NCBI GenBank assembly: GCA_947359465.1 | Contig: OX375873.1 | Span: 135,734,899-135,798,898, forward strand | Source of the DNA: Metellina segmentata | Lineage: Eukaryota; Arthropoda; Arachnida; Araneae; Tetragnathidae | Reading direction: 5' to 3' | DNA length: 64,000 nt | Shown: positions 42,445-53,830 of the stretch, piece after piece | Layout: every line of letters starts with the position of its first letter | How positions within the stretch are numbered: position 1 is the stretch's first letter | Position numbers and translations under genes: made by a program | The notes under the pieces: model-generated | What the model saw: only the letters and a program-made list of their open reading frames with translations | The model's database searches: none | Told to the model about the DNA's origin: nothing

Positions 42445-44804
42445 GTGATGGGGAAAATGACTCTTTTCAGGGATCGGATCGGAACCGCTCACTCACTAAA
42501 AAGAGCTAGCTCTTTTTGATGACTCACCGCTCCTTTGAGATATATAATAATGTATATAACATATCGAAATGTATACAATATGTTTGGGCCATCGAACATC
42601 CCTCGTTGTCACGTGAGCGCATGTGTCGAGACGAAGAGGCGCCAAGCGTGCTTGAAACACCCACGCACACAACACTTGAAACACTCACTCATCCAGCAAT
42701 TGCACAGTTTACCTCTAAAATCAACAAAAGGAGGGATACGGGACCCGAGGACGATAGGCATTGCAGCATAGGGCTGCTAAGCTGTAAAATTTAATTGCTA
42801 AGGCATAAGATGGCCCAAAACCATGTCAATTCATATAACTTTGAAATTGTCCATAAAGAATAAATTACTTTGAGGACACTTCTACTTTTGTAATTCCCGT
42901 CATGAACCCGTTGAGATTACAGAAGTAGCAATTAAAATATCCAAACACGTTAAAAATCTCATTTATGACCAAGAATTCTAAAAAAGTTTTCGATTTTATT
43001 GGATAGAGTATTTATTTGACTTTCCAAAACATATTTAATTTTTTCTCTGTTAATTACTTGAAGAAGTATTAAGATTTTAATCAAGGCGGGAAAACAAGAA
43101 GTAAGAATGGAAAACACTGGAAATGGCCATTAAAAGGCCAAAAACATGGCAAAATCTAAATTTAAACCTTACTTTTTTTTGCAAATATAATTTTAGAAAG
43201 TTTTTTCAAATATTTAAATGGTTTCTCTTTTTGAAATGGAGTGAACTTTTTTAAAGAGAAGGAAGAACAAAATTGTTTACACAAAGAGCAAACGCAAGGG
43301 AGCAAGCGATGCACTTGAAACTACCTTTAACTCTAAATTAATATTTTTGCATTATTTCCTCACTTCAAATGTTATAATACAAAAACTTATAACTGGATTC
43401 TAGTAAACTTTTGAGAGTTTGTTATTTATAATGTTGTCAAGTGAATGAACTAGAATAATTATGCTGAGTTCAAAAGTTTCTAAATTATTACTATTTATTT
43501 AAGAAGTAGGACTGTAAAACTATAAAAAATCTTCTATTCATTTTTCCATCACTTGTAAAATTGTTGTTTATTTAAATATCCTTTTATTCTAGTTCATTCC
43601 CTAGAAATATGCATGTAGTTTATTTTGGTAGCATCATTTTTCAAATTGGTTGAATAGATTTTCATGTAGCACATTTGAAGTTTTTGACACATTTCTTTAA
43701 AATTTCATACATAATTATCATATTTTTACAAAATTATTAATACATACTTTTAATATTTATAGCCCATTGCTATTGTTTAAAACACAAAACATAAAAATAT
43801 CATTAAAATGTTTCTATACCACATTTAAAAAAAGTGTCTTGGACGTGTTTGGATACATTAAGATTTCTTTCTAAAACCACTTAGTTACCAAATGAGACTT
43901 CCTAATAATTTAAATGATATTTTAAAATCATATAATAAAAATATTAATAATTTATTGAAGTACTTAAGATTTTTAACTATTTATTTTAAGATATAGGTAT
44001 ATAATACCCTCGAATACTCGTTGTCCCAAAGATTTTCAAAATCCAAGTCCCCTCCCTGTCTTTTAATAAAATATTTTCAAAATGCCTTGTTTTGTGAAGG
44101 CAATGCAATAAAAACGAGTTACGTTTAATTTAATTTTGTGTAGCTTTATTAAAATGATATCACTCCCGAGAAATCAAGGTTTTATTATAATTATTATATT
44201 AATGTTAAGTGAATAACATAATAACTGTTAGAATATGTTTTAATAACCTTAAGACTAGTTTTAATTAGTGCTAAAAGGCGTGATATGACTTAAGCCGTAA
44301 AAACACCCTTTCAATCTAAAATTGAATTAAATTTTAAAAAATAACATTTATGATAATACATAGATATTTGAAACTTCAAAAAAGTAACAAAAAGCTAGGG
44401 AGCGCAAAAGAACGAATGCGGAATTGACTCTTCGAGAGCGATAGTTATCGAAAAGAGCCAAAGAGTTAACTCCTTAAAAGAATCAACTCCCAAAAGAATC
44501 AGTGAGCGCAAACGATCGAATGCGGAAATGATTCTTCGAAAGAGCCAAAATCTCGAAAAGAATCAACTCCCAAAGAATCGACTCCCAAAGAATCAACTCC
44601 CAAAAAGAATCACTGAGCTGGTGATCGAATGCGGAAATGACTCTTCGAGGGTGGAAGCGCTGATTGGTTAAAAAAAGAGTCACCGCTCTTCAGCCCTGAT
44701 TGGTTAAAAAAGAGCTATAGCTCTTTTTTGACGAATCAGCGCTCGCTCACTCCGTCAAGAGAGCTAACTCTTTGAGTCAGCTCCTGAGCGGATCGCCCAT
44801 CTCT
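42445..44804. mobile_element. hAT-like non-autonomous element, 2.36 kb, 8-bp TSD
   Basis: Perfect ATTCTACA at 42437-42444 and 44805-44812. Ends GTGATGGGG on the left and, reversed, AGAGATGGGC on the right. Both subterminal regions are packed with AAGAGC/GACTCTT words (42460-42540 and 44400-44800). The 1.5 kb between is very AT-rich, with no transposase and only short frames near 42516-42794. Confidence 0.85.
44400..44790. repeat. subterminal repeat array of the hAT-like element
   Basis: AAAAGAATCAACTCCCAAAR recurs about five times, and GATCGAATGCGGAAATGAYTC and TCTTCGA three times each. An AAAAGAGCTATAGCTCTTTT palindrome lies at 44708-44728. Such arrays are usually transposase-binding sites in hAT elements; that role is inference here. 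Confidence 0.7.
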
Positions 44805-44931
44805 ATTCTACATACAATTTCGGGGGTAAAGAAAAAAAAGTTCATAAATTGTATAGGATTTTCACCAATTTGTAAGTGTTTGAAAATTAGATCTCCTAAT
44901 GTTAAATTGGTGTCGGACGTTTTTTGTTATA

Positions 44932-46266
44932 TACTCTATAACAAAAAAAAATCGACGCACCAAGAAGGAATCATCCGATTGCTTTGAAATTTTGTATGCA
45001 AAAATGTTTTGACCAAATATGCAAATGATTAAAATTTGGTGTCCAATGAATGAATGGTGCGATCTCCAGCGCATCGGAACTGCGCATCCAGCAGATGTAT
45101 ATAAGGAGTTGTTCTTGAACTGTTGTTAAAAATTTCTGCTGTATTGCGATTTAGGATACCTTTTAACGACTGAAAAAATGCCTCGCCACAGGATTCGAGC
45201 TCATTACGAGCAACTTTCAGAGTTTGAAAGAGGTCGTATCATTGGATTGAAAGAGGCAGGTTGGGCAAATCGGAGAATCGCTCGTCATGTGAATCGAAAC
45301 GATGCGGCGATTAGAAGATGCTGGCAAGAGTGGGTGGACAATGGCAGATTTCAGCGTCATGATGGTAGCGGTCGACGTAGGGCCACAACAGATCGCGAGG
45401 ACAGAGTGATTGTCAGATCAGCTGTCACAGCGCCTGATTCATCGCTATCAACCATCAGTCGTGCGACCCACACACGAGTGTCCACCATGACCATTCACAG
45501 ACGGCTGAGAGAGCGAAATCTACGCTCGTACCGACCGTTACGCCACCTGCCACTCACGCCTGCACACTGTCGAGCCAGATTACAGTGGTGCTTGGCTCGA
45601 TCAGGCTAGAATGATGCTGACTGGGGACGTATAGTCTTTAGCGACGAATCCCGCTTCCAAGTGTGTCCTGACGATCATCGAAGACTTGTCTGGAGACGCC
45701 CAGGGCAGCGTGCCGATCCTGCTTTCACTATTGTACGCCACACGGGCCCTCAACAAGGAGTTATGTTCTGTAGTGCCATTTCCCTTGATAGCCGGACCCC
45801 TTTGGTCGTCATTAGAGGTACACTTACTGCACAGCGGTACGTTGATGACATTCTGAGACGTGTTTTGCTACCGTTCCTTTCGCAGTACCCTGGGCTTATT
45901 TTGCAACAAGACAATGCCAGACCACATACGGCAAGTGTTGTTATGAACTGTCTTCAAGCTTGTCAAACACTTCCTTGGCCAGCCAGATCACTCTCCCATC
46001 GAGAATGTCTGGGATATGATGGGAAGGCGACTGCATCCGGTAGGGAATGTTGATCACGTAGTCCGACAATTGGAGCAAATTTGGCAACAAATACCACAGG
46101 AGACCATCCGGGAGCTTTATCGGTCTATGCCACACCGTGTGGCAGCTTGCATCCAGGCTAGAGGCGGGTCAACACCTTATTGAGCTCGTTACTGTAACTC
46201 TGAAATAAATCATTCAATTGTTCTGAACTCCTTCTTGGTGCGTCGATTTTTTTTTGTTATAGAGTG
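44932..46266 (+). mobile_element. Tc1-like transposon, complete ends, inactive
   Basis: 1,335 bp between TA dinucleotides (44930-44931, 46267-46268). TIRs of about 39 bp: CTCTATAACAAAAAAAAATC, then GACGCACCAAGAAGGA, inverted on the right with one or two differences. It encloses one broken transposase gene. Confidence 0.95.
45178..46183 (+). pseudogene. Tc1-like transposase, stop codon and frameshift
   Basis: The ATG at 45178 opens 143 codons holding both N-terminal helix-turn-helix domains (LSEFERGRIIGLKEAG..., TIHRRLRERNLRS) and a GSGRRRATT linker of the AT-hook type between them. A TAG at 45607-45609 ends the frame just before the first catalytic region. The same frame then continues with IVFSDESRF (first D) and LQQDNARPHTA (second D). 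Close to 45990 the frame shifts, and the third motif SPIENVWDMMGRRL (catalytic E) is in another frame; the usual PDL before it is lost. The C-terminus HRVAACIQARGG ends at the TGA near 46181. It cannot make a full protein. Confidence 0.9.
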
Positions 46267-46924
46267 TATTTGCTACAAACATTAATTTTTCATGGAAATT
46301 GTTTTTTTTTCATCCTTTGCTACACAAAAACCCAAACATAATCTATAAACATTTTAACTACCTAACTAAATTTGCTATTTTTTATTAATTATGAAATTAA
46401 TATTCATAAAAATTATGAATAGAAACATGGTTAAATTTTGACACAGTGTTATTCAACTGTTACTGAAACACCGGAATTCCAAATTCCAGCTCATTTCGTG
46501 CATAAGACTATTTGCGCAGTTAGACTATTTGCAAAATTCGATGATTATTATCGTTATTGGGGATTGTTCACAAAGTGAAAACAGAAATTTCTGCCAAGTG
46601 ATCCTGGAATGAATGAAGATCGGAATGGATTCTGACTTAGTCACCATTTCAACGGACTTCATATCAAGTTGCCTACAACAGGACATTGACTGCGACGGCC
46701 ACTACACGTCTTTATTAATATTTATAATGTGATCGAATTCCAAACATTTACACGCTCTCTCAATGGTTTTTATGCAGTTTCTCGGTCAATTTTACGTCGG
46801 TTTACATAAATTTTTCATCAAATCCCCCTGAAATTGTGTGTAGAATCTAAATTTGTGATAAAAGATGGGGGTTTGTATTGAAATTATCGAAGCAAGCACC
46901 CAATTTAATATAAATAATTTTATA
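46267..46924. other. AT-rich non-coding
   Basis: Nothing recognised. Confidence 0.4.
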
Positions 46925-47131
46925 GTGTCCGCTATCGGACTTTGCGCCATAAAACACCAACCAAATAACCCGAAAGAAAAAGGTATTGTGAATCAGTAGC
47001 GGGATGAAAGCAGAAACGATCGCTTGGGTGTGCCGTGAGTGCGATTCCCGTGTTTACTAAAGACCGTAAACCCCTTGGAGAAAGAAAAGATCACTAGAGC
47101 ACCTCAGGTCCTTGAATTCAGTACACATCGT
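46925..47131 (+). repeat. SINE C tail scrap and unclassified sequence
   Basis: 46930-46970: CTATCGGACTTTGCGCCATA, AAACACCAACCAAATAACCC. 47030-47130 contains a possible tRNA-like B box (GAGTGCGATTCCCG) but no clear head. Confidence 0.45.
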
Positions 47132-47455
47132 ACCGACCAACCGATCTGATGGTTAAGGTGTTAGTCTCTAGATAGGAAGGTTCCTGGTTCGAATCCGGGT
47201 CAGTGCATTAATGTTTGTAAGCGTATGGTGTAGAGGTGGCTGGTGCACCTTCAATCTGTCGTGGCCGAAAGTCCTCAAGTTGGGTTAGTGTGGAATTTTG
47301 GACAGTGGGTTTCCTCATCAGGTGTTGCCTCGTCATCCGACCGTGTTTCAAAATTACTTGGTGTTGTCCTCTGATCTTTCTCTTAAGGGATTGATCCCGC
47401 ACCATCGTCAAAAGCCCGTCGTGTTGCTCTTGTTCGACGTTAATTCAAAATTACC
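47132..47455 (+). repeat. SINE B, full length
   Basis: Head CGACCAACCGATCTGATGG, CTGGTTCGAATCCGGGTCAG (perfect B box), AAGCGTATGGTGTAGAGGTG, the body, GGATTGATCCCGCACCATCG and TTCGACGTTAATTCAAAATTACC. Confidence 0.85.
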
Positions 47456-48444
47456 ATTACCCGTATACATCTAAGGGATATGTGCCCCTGAATTCCTGGG
47501 CATTTGAGGAAAAGCTTTGGGAAAGTATGTAGTTTCTTTCAGTACTTTCTTCCATCCAATCGTGCAGCTAATTCCACCAAGGAAGAAAAACATCAGAGGT
47601 ATGTACACTTCCGACCTTTAATGCCAATTTCTCTACCTGATCAAACTCAGACATTTACTTTTTACATTCAATTACCTATGATTCGGATGACTTGCCAGCA
47701 GATGGCGCTCCTCCCAGACCCTTTCTAAGTGTCGGGGGCCGATAATGAAAAGCTAACAAAGTTCTTAACCAGAAGACAAACAAAAAACCCGCACTCCCTT
47801 AAAATTCCTCCCAACGCGAAGAGGGCGAATTCTAATTCTATCAGCGAAATCGACAGGAAGTTTTATTCTTCCTCGACCCCCACTTGAGGTAGGGGTGGAG
47901 AGATTGTTTAATTTAAATCAAATTAGACTCGCGCAGAGGGGGGAAGAGGAAAGAAATTTTTCTCGACACTGCTTCTCATTTTTCTAGGCTCCTCCAATTC
48001 CCTCCCACGCCTTTCCTGCCAGCTGCGTTTCCTATTTGTGCCTTCCGATCACACCAGCCAATGGTTGTAGGGAGTGATTTTTTTCCCTAACAGGAGGAGG
48101 GTAATCTGCTATGAGAAACGTGACGCCACGAAATTCAGAGGATAAACTAGGGATGGGACTGTTTATCTCCAGGGCTGAACTCGAGATCCGAGTACTGTGT
48201 TAGTCCTGGCGTTCCGCCCTGTAAAAGCCGTGTAAAAATGCCACCTGGTTTAAGTGATTCCGTACGTGCTCATATTCTCGATATCTTTCTATTGGATATA
48301 CATTTTTCTTCGGTATTGGATGCTCCATCGAAATGAGGGTAGGATTTTATCTGGCATAGCAGAACCACTTCTCTTGTGTGAATAGTGGATTTGTGATTCG
48401 AAACCTATTTGTTTAGTGGGTAAGATCGATGTTACGCCTATTCT
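47456..48444. other. non-coding, mixed composition
   Basis: A 74-codon frame at 47504-47728 lacks a domain. Nothing recognised. Confidence 0.4.
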
Positions 48445-49125
48445 AACCATAGAACGTCATGTAGAAAGTGGTCTGGTGCACGTTAAGTCTGTTTAAGCCA
48501 TTAAATGTGTTGACGTGGTGTGGGAATTTTGAGAGTGGAGTGCCATTTGAGGTGTTTATCTCGTTATCTAATCATGATCAAAAATGACTGTGTTGACCTC
48601 GTTATCTGACCAGGTTTCAAAATGACGGTGTTGACCTCGGATCTGTTGTTGTTGTTTCTTATGCCTACACTGGCAGACCAGAGGAGTGCCAGGCCCGTCG
48701 AAGACGGCAAGAGGCGAGGGGGGTGCGCCTTCCATGTTATTGAGCCCCATTGGGAGGAAGTCCGACTTTGCTCGACATACATGACACATCCGTTTTACAG
48801 GAAGGTCCCTTTCATACATCCATTCACTCACACATATCGTAATTTAGATCCCAATCAGAGGCCGATAACCCCCTGATCAGGTACCCCCAGAGGTATTGAT
48901 TTGGTATGGGAACATGGGGGACATTGTGATTACGACCTATTTAACGTGCCCCAGTCACCATTAGTGAACACGACGGTCTTTAGCCAGGTCGAAGCGCCGA
49001 TCTCGCAATCATCAGATTTGTAGGCTCTGCCGAGGACAGAACCCACAACCCTTCTGATGCGAGCCCGACGCTCTGACCTCGGATCTTTCTCTTTGGAATG
49101 GATCCTGAACAGTCGTTAATAGCCC
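48445..49125 (+). repeat. SINE A, split by SINE F
   Basis: GGTCTGGTGCACGTTAAGTC, GTGTTGACGTGGTGTGGG, a duplicated GACCTCGTTATCTGACC/AAAATGAC block, then CTCGGATCT. It resumes at 49074 with TGACCTCGGATCTTTCTC and GAATGGATCCTGAACAGTCG. Confidence 0.75.
48645..49073 (-). repeat. tRNA-derived SINE, family F, with 13-bp TSD
   Basis: 429 bp flanked by a perfect TGACCTCGGATCT (48632-48644, 49074-49086). On the minus strand it starts AGCGTCGGGCTCGCATCAG, with a B-box-like GTGGGTTCTGTCCTC, and ends with a (AAC)n tail (GTTGTTGTTGTTTC as written). The long target duplication plus 3' simple tail is the mark of LINE-driven retroposition. Only copy of this family in the window. Confidence 0.85.
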
Positions 49126-49134
49126 ATTTTCCAC

Positions 49135-49295
49135 AACACCTGAACTAACACCCTACTTCAATCTCCAATACCATGCCAAAGTGAATACGTTTAAGATGCA
49201 CCAGCCCCCACGTACACGACTGGTTGGGTCTTGTTTTGAACTTGCAACCCTCCTATTGATAATCCGCTACTCCACCAACTGGGCTACAGTGGTCT
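49135..49295 (-). repeat. SINE A, head part
   Basis: On the reverse strand: GTAGCCCAGTTGGTGGAG, AGGAGGGTTGCAAGTTCAAA, GTCGTGTACGTGGGGGCTGG. Confidence 0.7.
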
Positions 49296-49599
49296 TCTGT
49301 TTTGTAAGTAATGCCATGTGCAACTCAAAGTAACTGGCATTGCGTTTTCTCTTCGTGTTCTTATTCTCGGCTAATAAAATTAATGTCTTATTTTTTAATA
49401 TTCGAGTACTTAGTTTAAGATATGTGTGAACATAAAAACTATTAACTACAACAAAATAGAAGACCATAGTCTACTTCATTTGTGTATTCATAAAATCGTT
49501 CATAAATGCATTTTAATATTTAAAAATACTAAATCGAAGTAAGGTAGGACGTGCAATAAAAACCAATACCCATCCTTTTATCTGATGTGGGGAAGTGAA
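49296..49599. other. AT-rich non-coding
   Basis: Nothing recognised. Confidence 0.4.
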
Positions 49600-49866
49600 G
49601 GCAGGTATTTCAATAAAAGTCGCACTGGAGCAACACTACTGGATGTGGTGATGGTCCGGGATCAGAGGACAACAGCACGTACATTTGAACCACGGTCAGA
49701 TGACGAGGAAACATCTGAGCTGGCGCCCTACTCTCCAAACTTCCACACCTTGCTAACGTGAGGACATTCAGGCTACGACTTAACGCGCACCAGCCTTCTT
49801 CGGTTGGATTCGAACTCGCAACCCTTCAGTTGCTATCCGTTACTCTTCCATCCGAGCTACCGCGGC
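49600..49866 (-). repeat. SINE A, near full length
   Basis: Reverse strand: GCCGCGGTAGCTCGGATGG head, GGGTTGCGAGTTCGAATCC, AAGTTTGGAGAGTAGGGCGC, CGTGGTTCAAATGTACG, CTGATCCCGGACC and the tail at 49600. Confidence 0.8.
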
Positions 49867-49879
49867 AATCCATCTCGAA

Positions 49880-50068
49880 GGAAAAGATCAGAACAACATC
49901 TCATTCTGAGCCGCGGTCAGATGACGAGGTCAACATCTGATTATTTGAGACCATGACATTTTTAACGGGCGCCACTCGCAGATACGCGACGGTCTTTGGT
50001 TATACCTAGTTTTGAACTCTAAATCATACGGTTGCTAATGCCCTAATCTTCCAACTGGGCTACCCGTG
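49880..50068 (-). repeat. SINE A, partial
   Basis: Reverse strand: GCCACGGGTAGCCCAGTTGG, AGAGTTCAAAACTAGG, AAAGACCGTCGCGTATCTGC and TGACCGCGGCTCAGAATGAG. Confidence 0.75.
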
Positions 50069-50069
50069 G

Positions 50070-50197
50070 CCGAATCGTCCTCTGACCGTGGTTCAAAATT
50101 ACGCTGTGTTGTAGTCCCAACCCTTAGAGGAAATTGATCCCGGACTGTCGTCAATAGCTCGTTGTTGCTTTAGTACGACGTTAATTAAAAAGTACCA
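50070..50197 (+). repeat. SINE A/B tail
   Basis: CCTCTGACCGTGGTTCAAAA, AAATTGATCCCGGACTGTCG and AGTACGACGTTAATTAAAAAG. Confidence 0.7.
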
Positions 50198-50267
50198 ATT
50201 ACCGATGTGTTCAAAGAAGTTATTTAAAAGTTTACTTTCTTTATTGGGGTAATCTCTAAAAATCTAA

Positions 50268-50488
50268 GGCCGCGGTTGCCCTGTTGGAAAAGTAACAGAT
50301 TTATAACCGGAGGGTAGCGGGGTGTGGAAGTTTGGAGAGTGGGGTGCCAGTTCAAGTGTGACCTCGTTATCGAACCTTGGTTCATAGTTACTTGTCATCA
50401 GAACTTTCCGTTTGGTATTGATCCCGGACCGTCGCCAATAGTCCGTTGTGTTGCTCCATTGCGTACTTAATTAAAATACATACCTCTA
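50268..50488 (+). repeat. SINE A, internally deleted
   Basis: Head GCCGCGGTTGCCCTGTTGG joins GGAGGGTAGCGGGGTGTGG, skipping the head/body junction. Then GGTATTGATCCCGGACCGTC and TTAATTAAAATACATACC. Confidence 0.75.
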
Positions 50489-51186
50489 CAAGTTTTAAAA
50501 TAAGCACAAAAATTAAAAATAAAACTTTTTAGAGTTCACTCATTCTCCGCCTTTCAACATCTAATAACCATTGTTTTCTCTCCCACGTCCTTTAATACCG
50601 TGACATGTTCCCGATTGCTGTCGCGTTTTGAAAACACCCCAGACTCCAGTATCTTTTAAAACATCAATATGAGCTCAACACGCGCTTCACAATAAAACTT
50701 TCCCAACAGCAGCCGAAACTTTCCTAGACCTCGCGTCCAAACAATGGGAGTTGAAAGTGGGGAAAAAATCTCCGATTCCAGAGAGTCCCCCGTATCTTGT
50801 TGATCTTTTGGCTTCCGAGTCAGCTGTTCTCCAAACAAGCCGGTTCGAGACTAAGGGTTTTAATTAAAATTTTAATTAACAACTGCTGCCTACACTTCCG
50901 TTGCGCGTTTAGGTATAAGTCAGCACAGCGTAATGAGTTTTGAGAAAGTTTGAAAATCCGTGCGGCTGGCAGTTATTCTCAAAGACCAGGATTGCTATTT
51001 CGGCAACCTCGAGTTAATCTCAAACTGTAATAAAGCCGGTACAAAGGCTAGGATCCTGGCTCCCTCATGGGTGACAATTTTAAAATTGTCACCGATACCG
51101 TTCGAACCATAGAACACTAGCGTTAAAATTGTTTTTACATTACTAGGGATAAATAAGCTTAAAATTTGGTTATGCTATAGTGTTAA
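50489..51186. other. non-coding stretch
   Basis: Mixed composition at 50560-51060; nothing recognised. Confidence 0.4.
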
Positions 51187-51455
51187 TACACTCATGTCCA
51201 ACATTATTTTTACATACCCAAAAATAATTATATTCCATGAAATACCCACACAATCGATGTTATCCATTTTTGCAGGGAATGTGAAAGACAAGCCTAGTTA
51301 GCGTTACCCAATTAAAAGTAATCAAACTGTTTCTGATATGCAAATCAAGGCGTATGTCATCCGACAGTGAATCAGCTGACGTAACGCCTTAAGCTTCGCC
51401 CAAAGTGAATATCTGAGTGAATTTCTGCAATACAGCGTTCGATTTGAGTGAGTAA

Positions 51456-51814
51456 GGCCCCGTTCACATGAGGCGCTTTTGGCGAGGCTATCAGGGTTCG
51501 CTCTTCAAGGTCGCAAAGATCGATACTTGTTTGGTGTAGGTTTTTTTACATAATAAGAAAATCTCCTTTGTATGAAACCTATCGCTTTATTTGCAAGAAG
51601 GCTCAACCCTACAGGGGTTTCTACCAGAAGAACATATTAGTTATATAGGAAACTGTCTAAATCAGAAATACAAAATTAGTGAAAAATGGCACATTTGCCG
51701 ATGCACATTTTGACAAGTTGCTACTGATCCAACAACTTGAATTAGAGGAATAAATAAACATAATTTAAAAGGCGGGACCTTGCTAGCGTTGAAACGTCTC
51801 ATGTGAGCAGGGCC
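51456..51814. mobile_element. PIF/Harbinger-type MITE, 359 bp, TAA target
   Basis: TIRs GGCCCCGTTCACATGAG and, reversed, GGCCCTGCTCACATGAG; flanked by TAA at 51453-51455 and 51815-51817. A three-base TWA duplication is the PIF/Harbinger signature. No coding capacity. It lies inside the Tc1-like element just before the transposase start. Confidence 0.8.
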
Positions 51815-51831
51815 TAAGGGCTAAAAAAAGT

Positions 51832-52427
51832 TTGTTATGGCTCTGAAGTATCATTTGGAATAATCTGAAGTAGCGCATTATCGGCCGCTTAGAAGCTGGG
51901 CAGACAATCATGGAAGCAGCGATATGTGTGAATATTTCAAGACTATTTACAGTCTCTGCGCTATGTAAACACAATATCAAAATTTTGGAACTATTGTAAG
52001 GAGGCCTGGACAAGGCCGTAAACGTATAACTGCTTCTCGAGACCGATACATGGCAATAACTGCCCGTCGTAACAGGAAGTCTACTACTCGGTAGTTAAGT
52101 TCAGAGCTTGCAAAAAACTGTTGTATCACGGCAAACTGTATACAGAAGGCTTAATGAAAAATGCCTTTAGGCCAGAAAGCCAAGAGTGTGTTTCACTGTG
52201 GCCAGTAAAATCTCCTGACCTGATCCCGATAGAGAACTGATGGGACTACCTTGGAAAAGCAGTTGCATGGAGACATCCTCCTTCTAGAGACCTAAATGCC
52301 CTGAAGACCGCATTGCTGTAGGAGAGGAACTTAATTCCTCAAACTGTGGTTAACAACACTATTGCCAGCATGAAATCACGCTGTGATATGTGTATACAAG
52401 GCAGGGGCTATCACATTCCATATTAAA
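51832..52427 (+). pseudogene. Tc1-like transposase, central deletion, stops
   Basis: Reading across frames: LEAGQTIMEAAICVNIS (first helix-turn-helix, 51890-51940), RRPGQGRKRITASRDRYMAI (GRPR-type linker, 51995-52055), ARRNRKSTTR and a VSRQTVYRRL-like piece, then a jump to WPVKSPDLIPIEN (catalytic E, 52200-52238) and ...VNNTIASMKSRCDMCIQGRG before TAA near 52427. The two catalytic aspartate regions are missing. Several stops (TAG at about 52095, TGA after PIEN) confirm decay. Confidence 0.75.
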
Positions 52428-52779
52428 TGAAGAAGCCTTAATTTTTTTTTCTGAGTTATTTATTTTTTTCTGAACTCTCCTTGTCACATACAATTGCCAT
52501 TTTTATGTTTTCATGCTACAGTTCTATATCATATTCAGTGTTCTTAAATTTGTTCCTTTGTATTTAGGTATTATGATATGTCTCATTCCAGACAAATTCA
52601 TTTATATAGTTCACAGGTTCTGAGCAATCTCTGATTATATACATGTAAAGATATATTTGGACATCAGTGTAGTTTAAACATATGTATAACGTTAACGTTT
52701 TAATCTGTCGCCGCGTTATATGCAGAACATGTTATGGGGAAAAGTCAAACGACAATTTTCAGAAATCGTTCTTTTTGGA

Positions 52780-52950
52780 CACTTGGTGCACATCTTTAGG
52801 TGTGAACGGGCATCACGATACCGGATGCTCAAATGATATTTCCCCATTCATTTATACCCTCGCCTACCCTTCTGCTTTTACTCTTCCTCCCTCATTACGT
52901 ATGGCGTAGATTGGCCAAATATACCCCCCTTTTGGTCCATAAAATCCGAA
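52780..52950 (+). repeat. SINE D with C-type tail
   Basis: GGTGCACATCTTTAGGTGTG, AACGGGCATCACGATACC, CTCGCCTACCCTTCTGC, GTATGGCGTAGATTGGCCAA and TCCATAAAATCCG. Confidence 0.7.
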
Positions 52951-52994
52951 AGCAAACAACCATTGCTTTTCGGTTGGGTTGTTGTTCGGTGGGG

Positions 52995-53440
52995 CCAGGA
53001 GCAGAAAGTGCTTAAAACTGCGATGTACGTCGCAGAACAAAATCTTTGCAGAAAAATGTTTCCTTAATTTTATCAAAATGTTGAGCCATTTTTTCAGCCA
53101 TAAATTATGAAGTTCTGCAGTGCAAAGCGCGCTCCTTGCCACAGCTTTTTTCTTCTCTAGCGACGGTACAACCTCCCTACACCACCCCAAATGAAGAGGT
53201 CCACATTCTGATAGTATGCCTTGGTTTCGAATAAAGTACAAGTCGTTCAATTCAAATGATGACAAATTGGTTATTCGTTTTGATGTTTTATTATAAATAT
53301 GTGTTACATATTTTGCCGATAATTGTGTTTTACGCCTGTTTTTGACTTGACTGCAGTTTTTAAAATTCGGACCAAATGCCTCTAGAACAATTGCAGTTGC
53401 TTGTTGTGTTGCAGAACACTGAATATAATTCTGCACCTGG
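52995..53440 (+). mobile_element. element E, near full length
   Basis: Starts CCAGGAGCAGAAAGTGCTTA and ends TAATTCTGCACCTGG, giving a 12-bp imperfect TIR. A local insertion of about 40 bases (53205-53270) interrupts the centre. No clear 9-bp flank duplication remains here. Confidence 0.7.
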
Positions 53441-53451
53441 GTTTATAAGGA

Positions 53452-53830
53452 TTGATGCAAAAGTTCATCCCGTTTCTTGACAAAAGTCGAAGAAAAATAA
53501 TTTTATTTTCTAAAAATGACGTCGAATCAATAGAATATGTGCCGTTCTGTTCGATGACCTTTCTCCATCACACCGGGAGCTGCATCAGCTCGCCTTCATA
53601 AAAGTTCTGAGGTTTCTGACTAAACAACTCTGATCTGGGCGACGAAACTTTCGAAAAAACTTACAGAACGTGGAAACGTCCACTGCACCCCAACACAACC
53701 TATATTTTGCATCCGTTAAGCAATCTTGTCTTTCGTCAAAGCACAGTATGGCGAAAGTACTCCTTATTTTCAGCCATTTGTAATGCCAATTTCATCTATC
53801 GTCAATGTTTCACGATGGAACTTGAAAACA
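53452..53830 (-). pseudogene. mariner transposase C-terminal half and 3' TIR, broken
   Basis: The reverse strand ends in a mariner C-terminal pattern: FYEGELMQLPV, WRKVIEQNGTYSID, then the stop and a terminal TGATGCAAAAGTTCATCC motif (53457-53474). The upstream part includes the block DERQDCLTDAKYRL, with frameshifts. It shares this structure with 747-905 and 39160-39454. Confidence 0.7.

Larger units (their letters stand above)
51189..52669 (+). mobile_element. Tc1-like transposon, inactive, carrying a Harbinger-type MITE
   Basis: Flanked by TA (51187-51188, 52670-52671). Ends CACTCATGTCCAACATTAT and, reversed, CACTGATGTCCAAATATAT. Without the inserted 359-bp element and its TAA duplicate the transposon is about 1.12 kb, shorter than full-length Tc1-like elements because the centre of the transposase gene is deleted. 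Confidence 0.75.
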
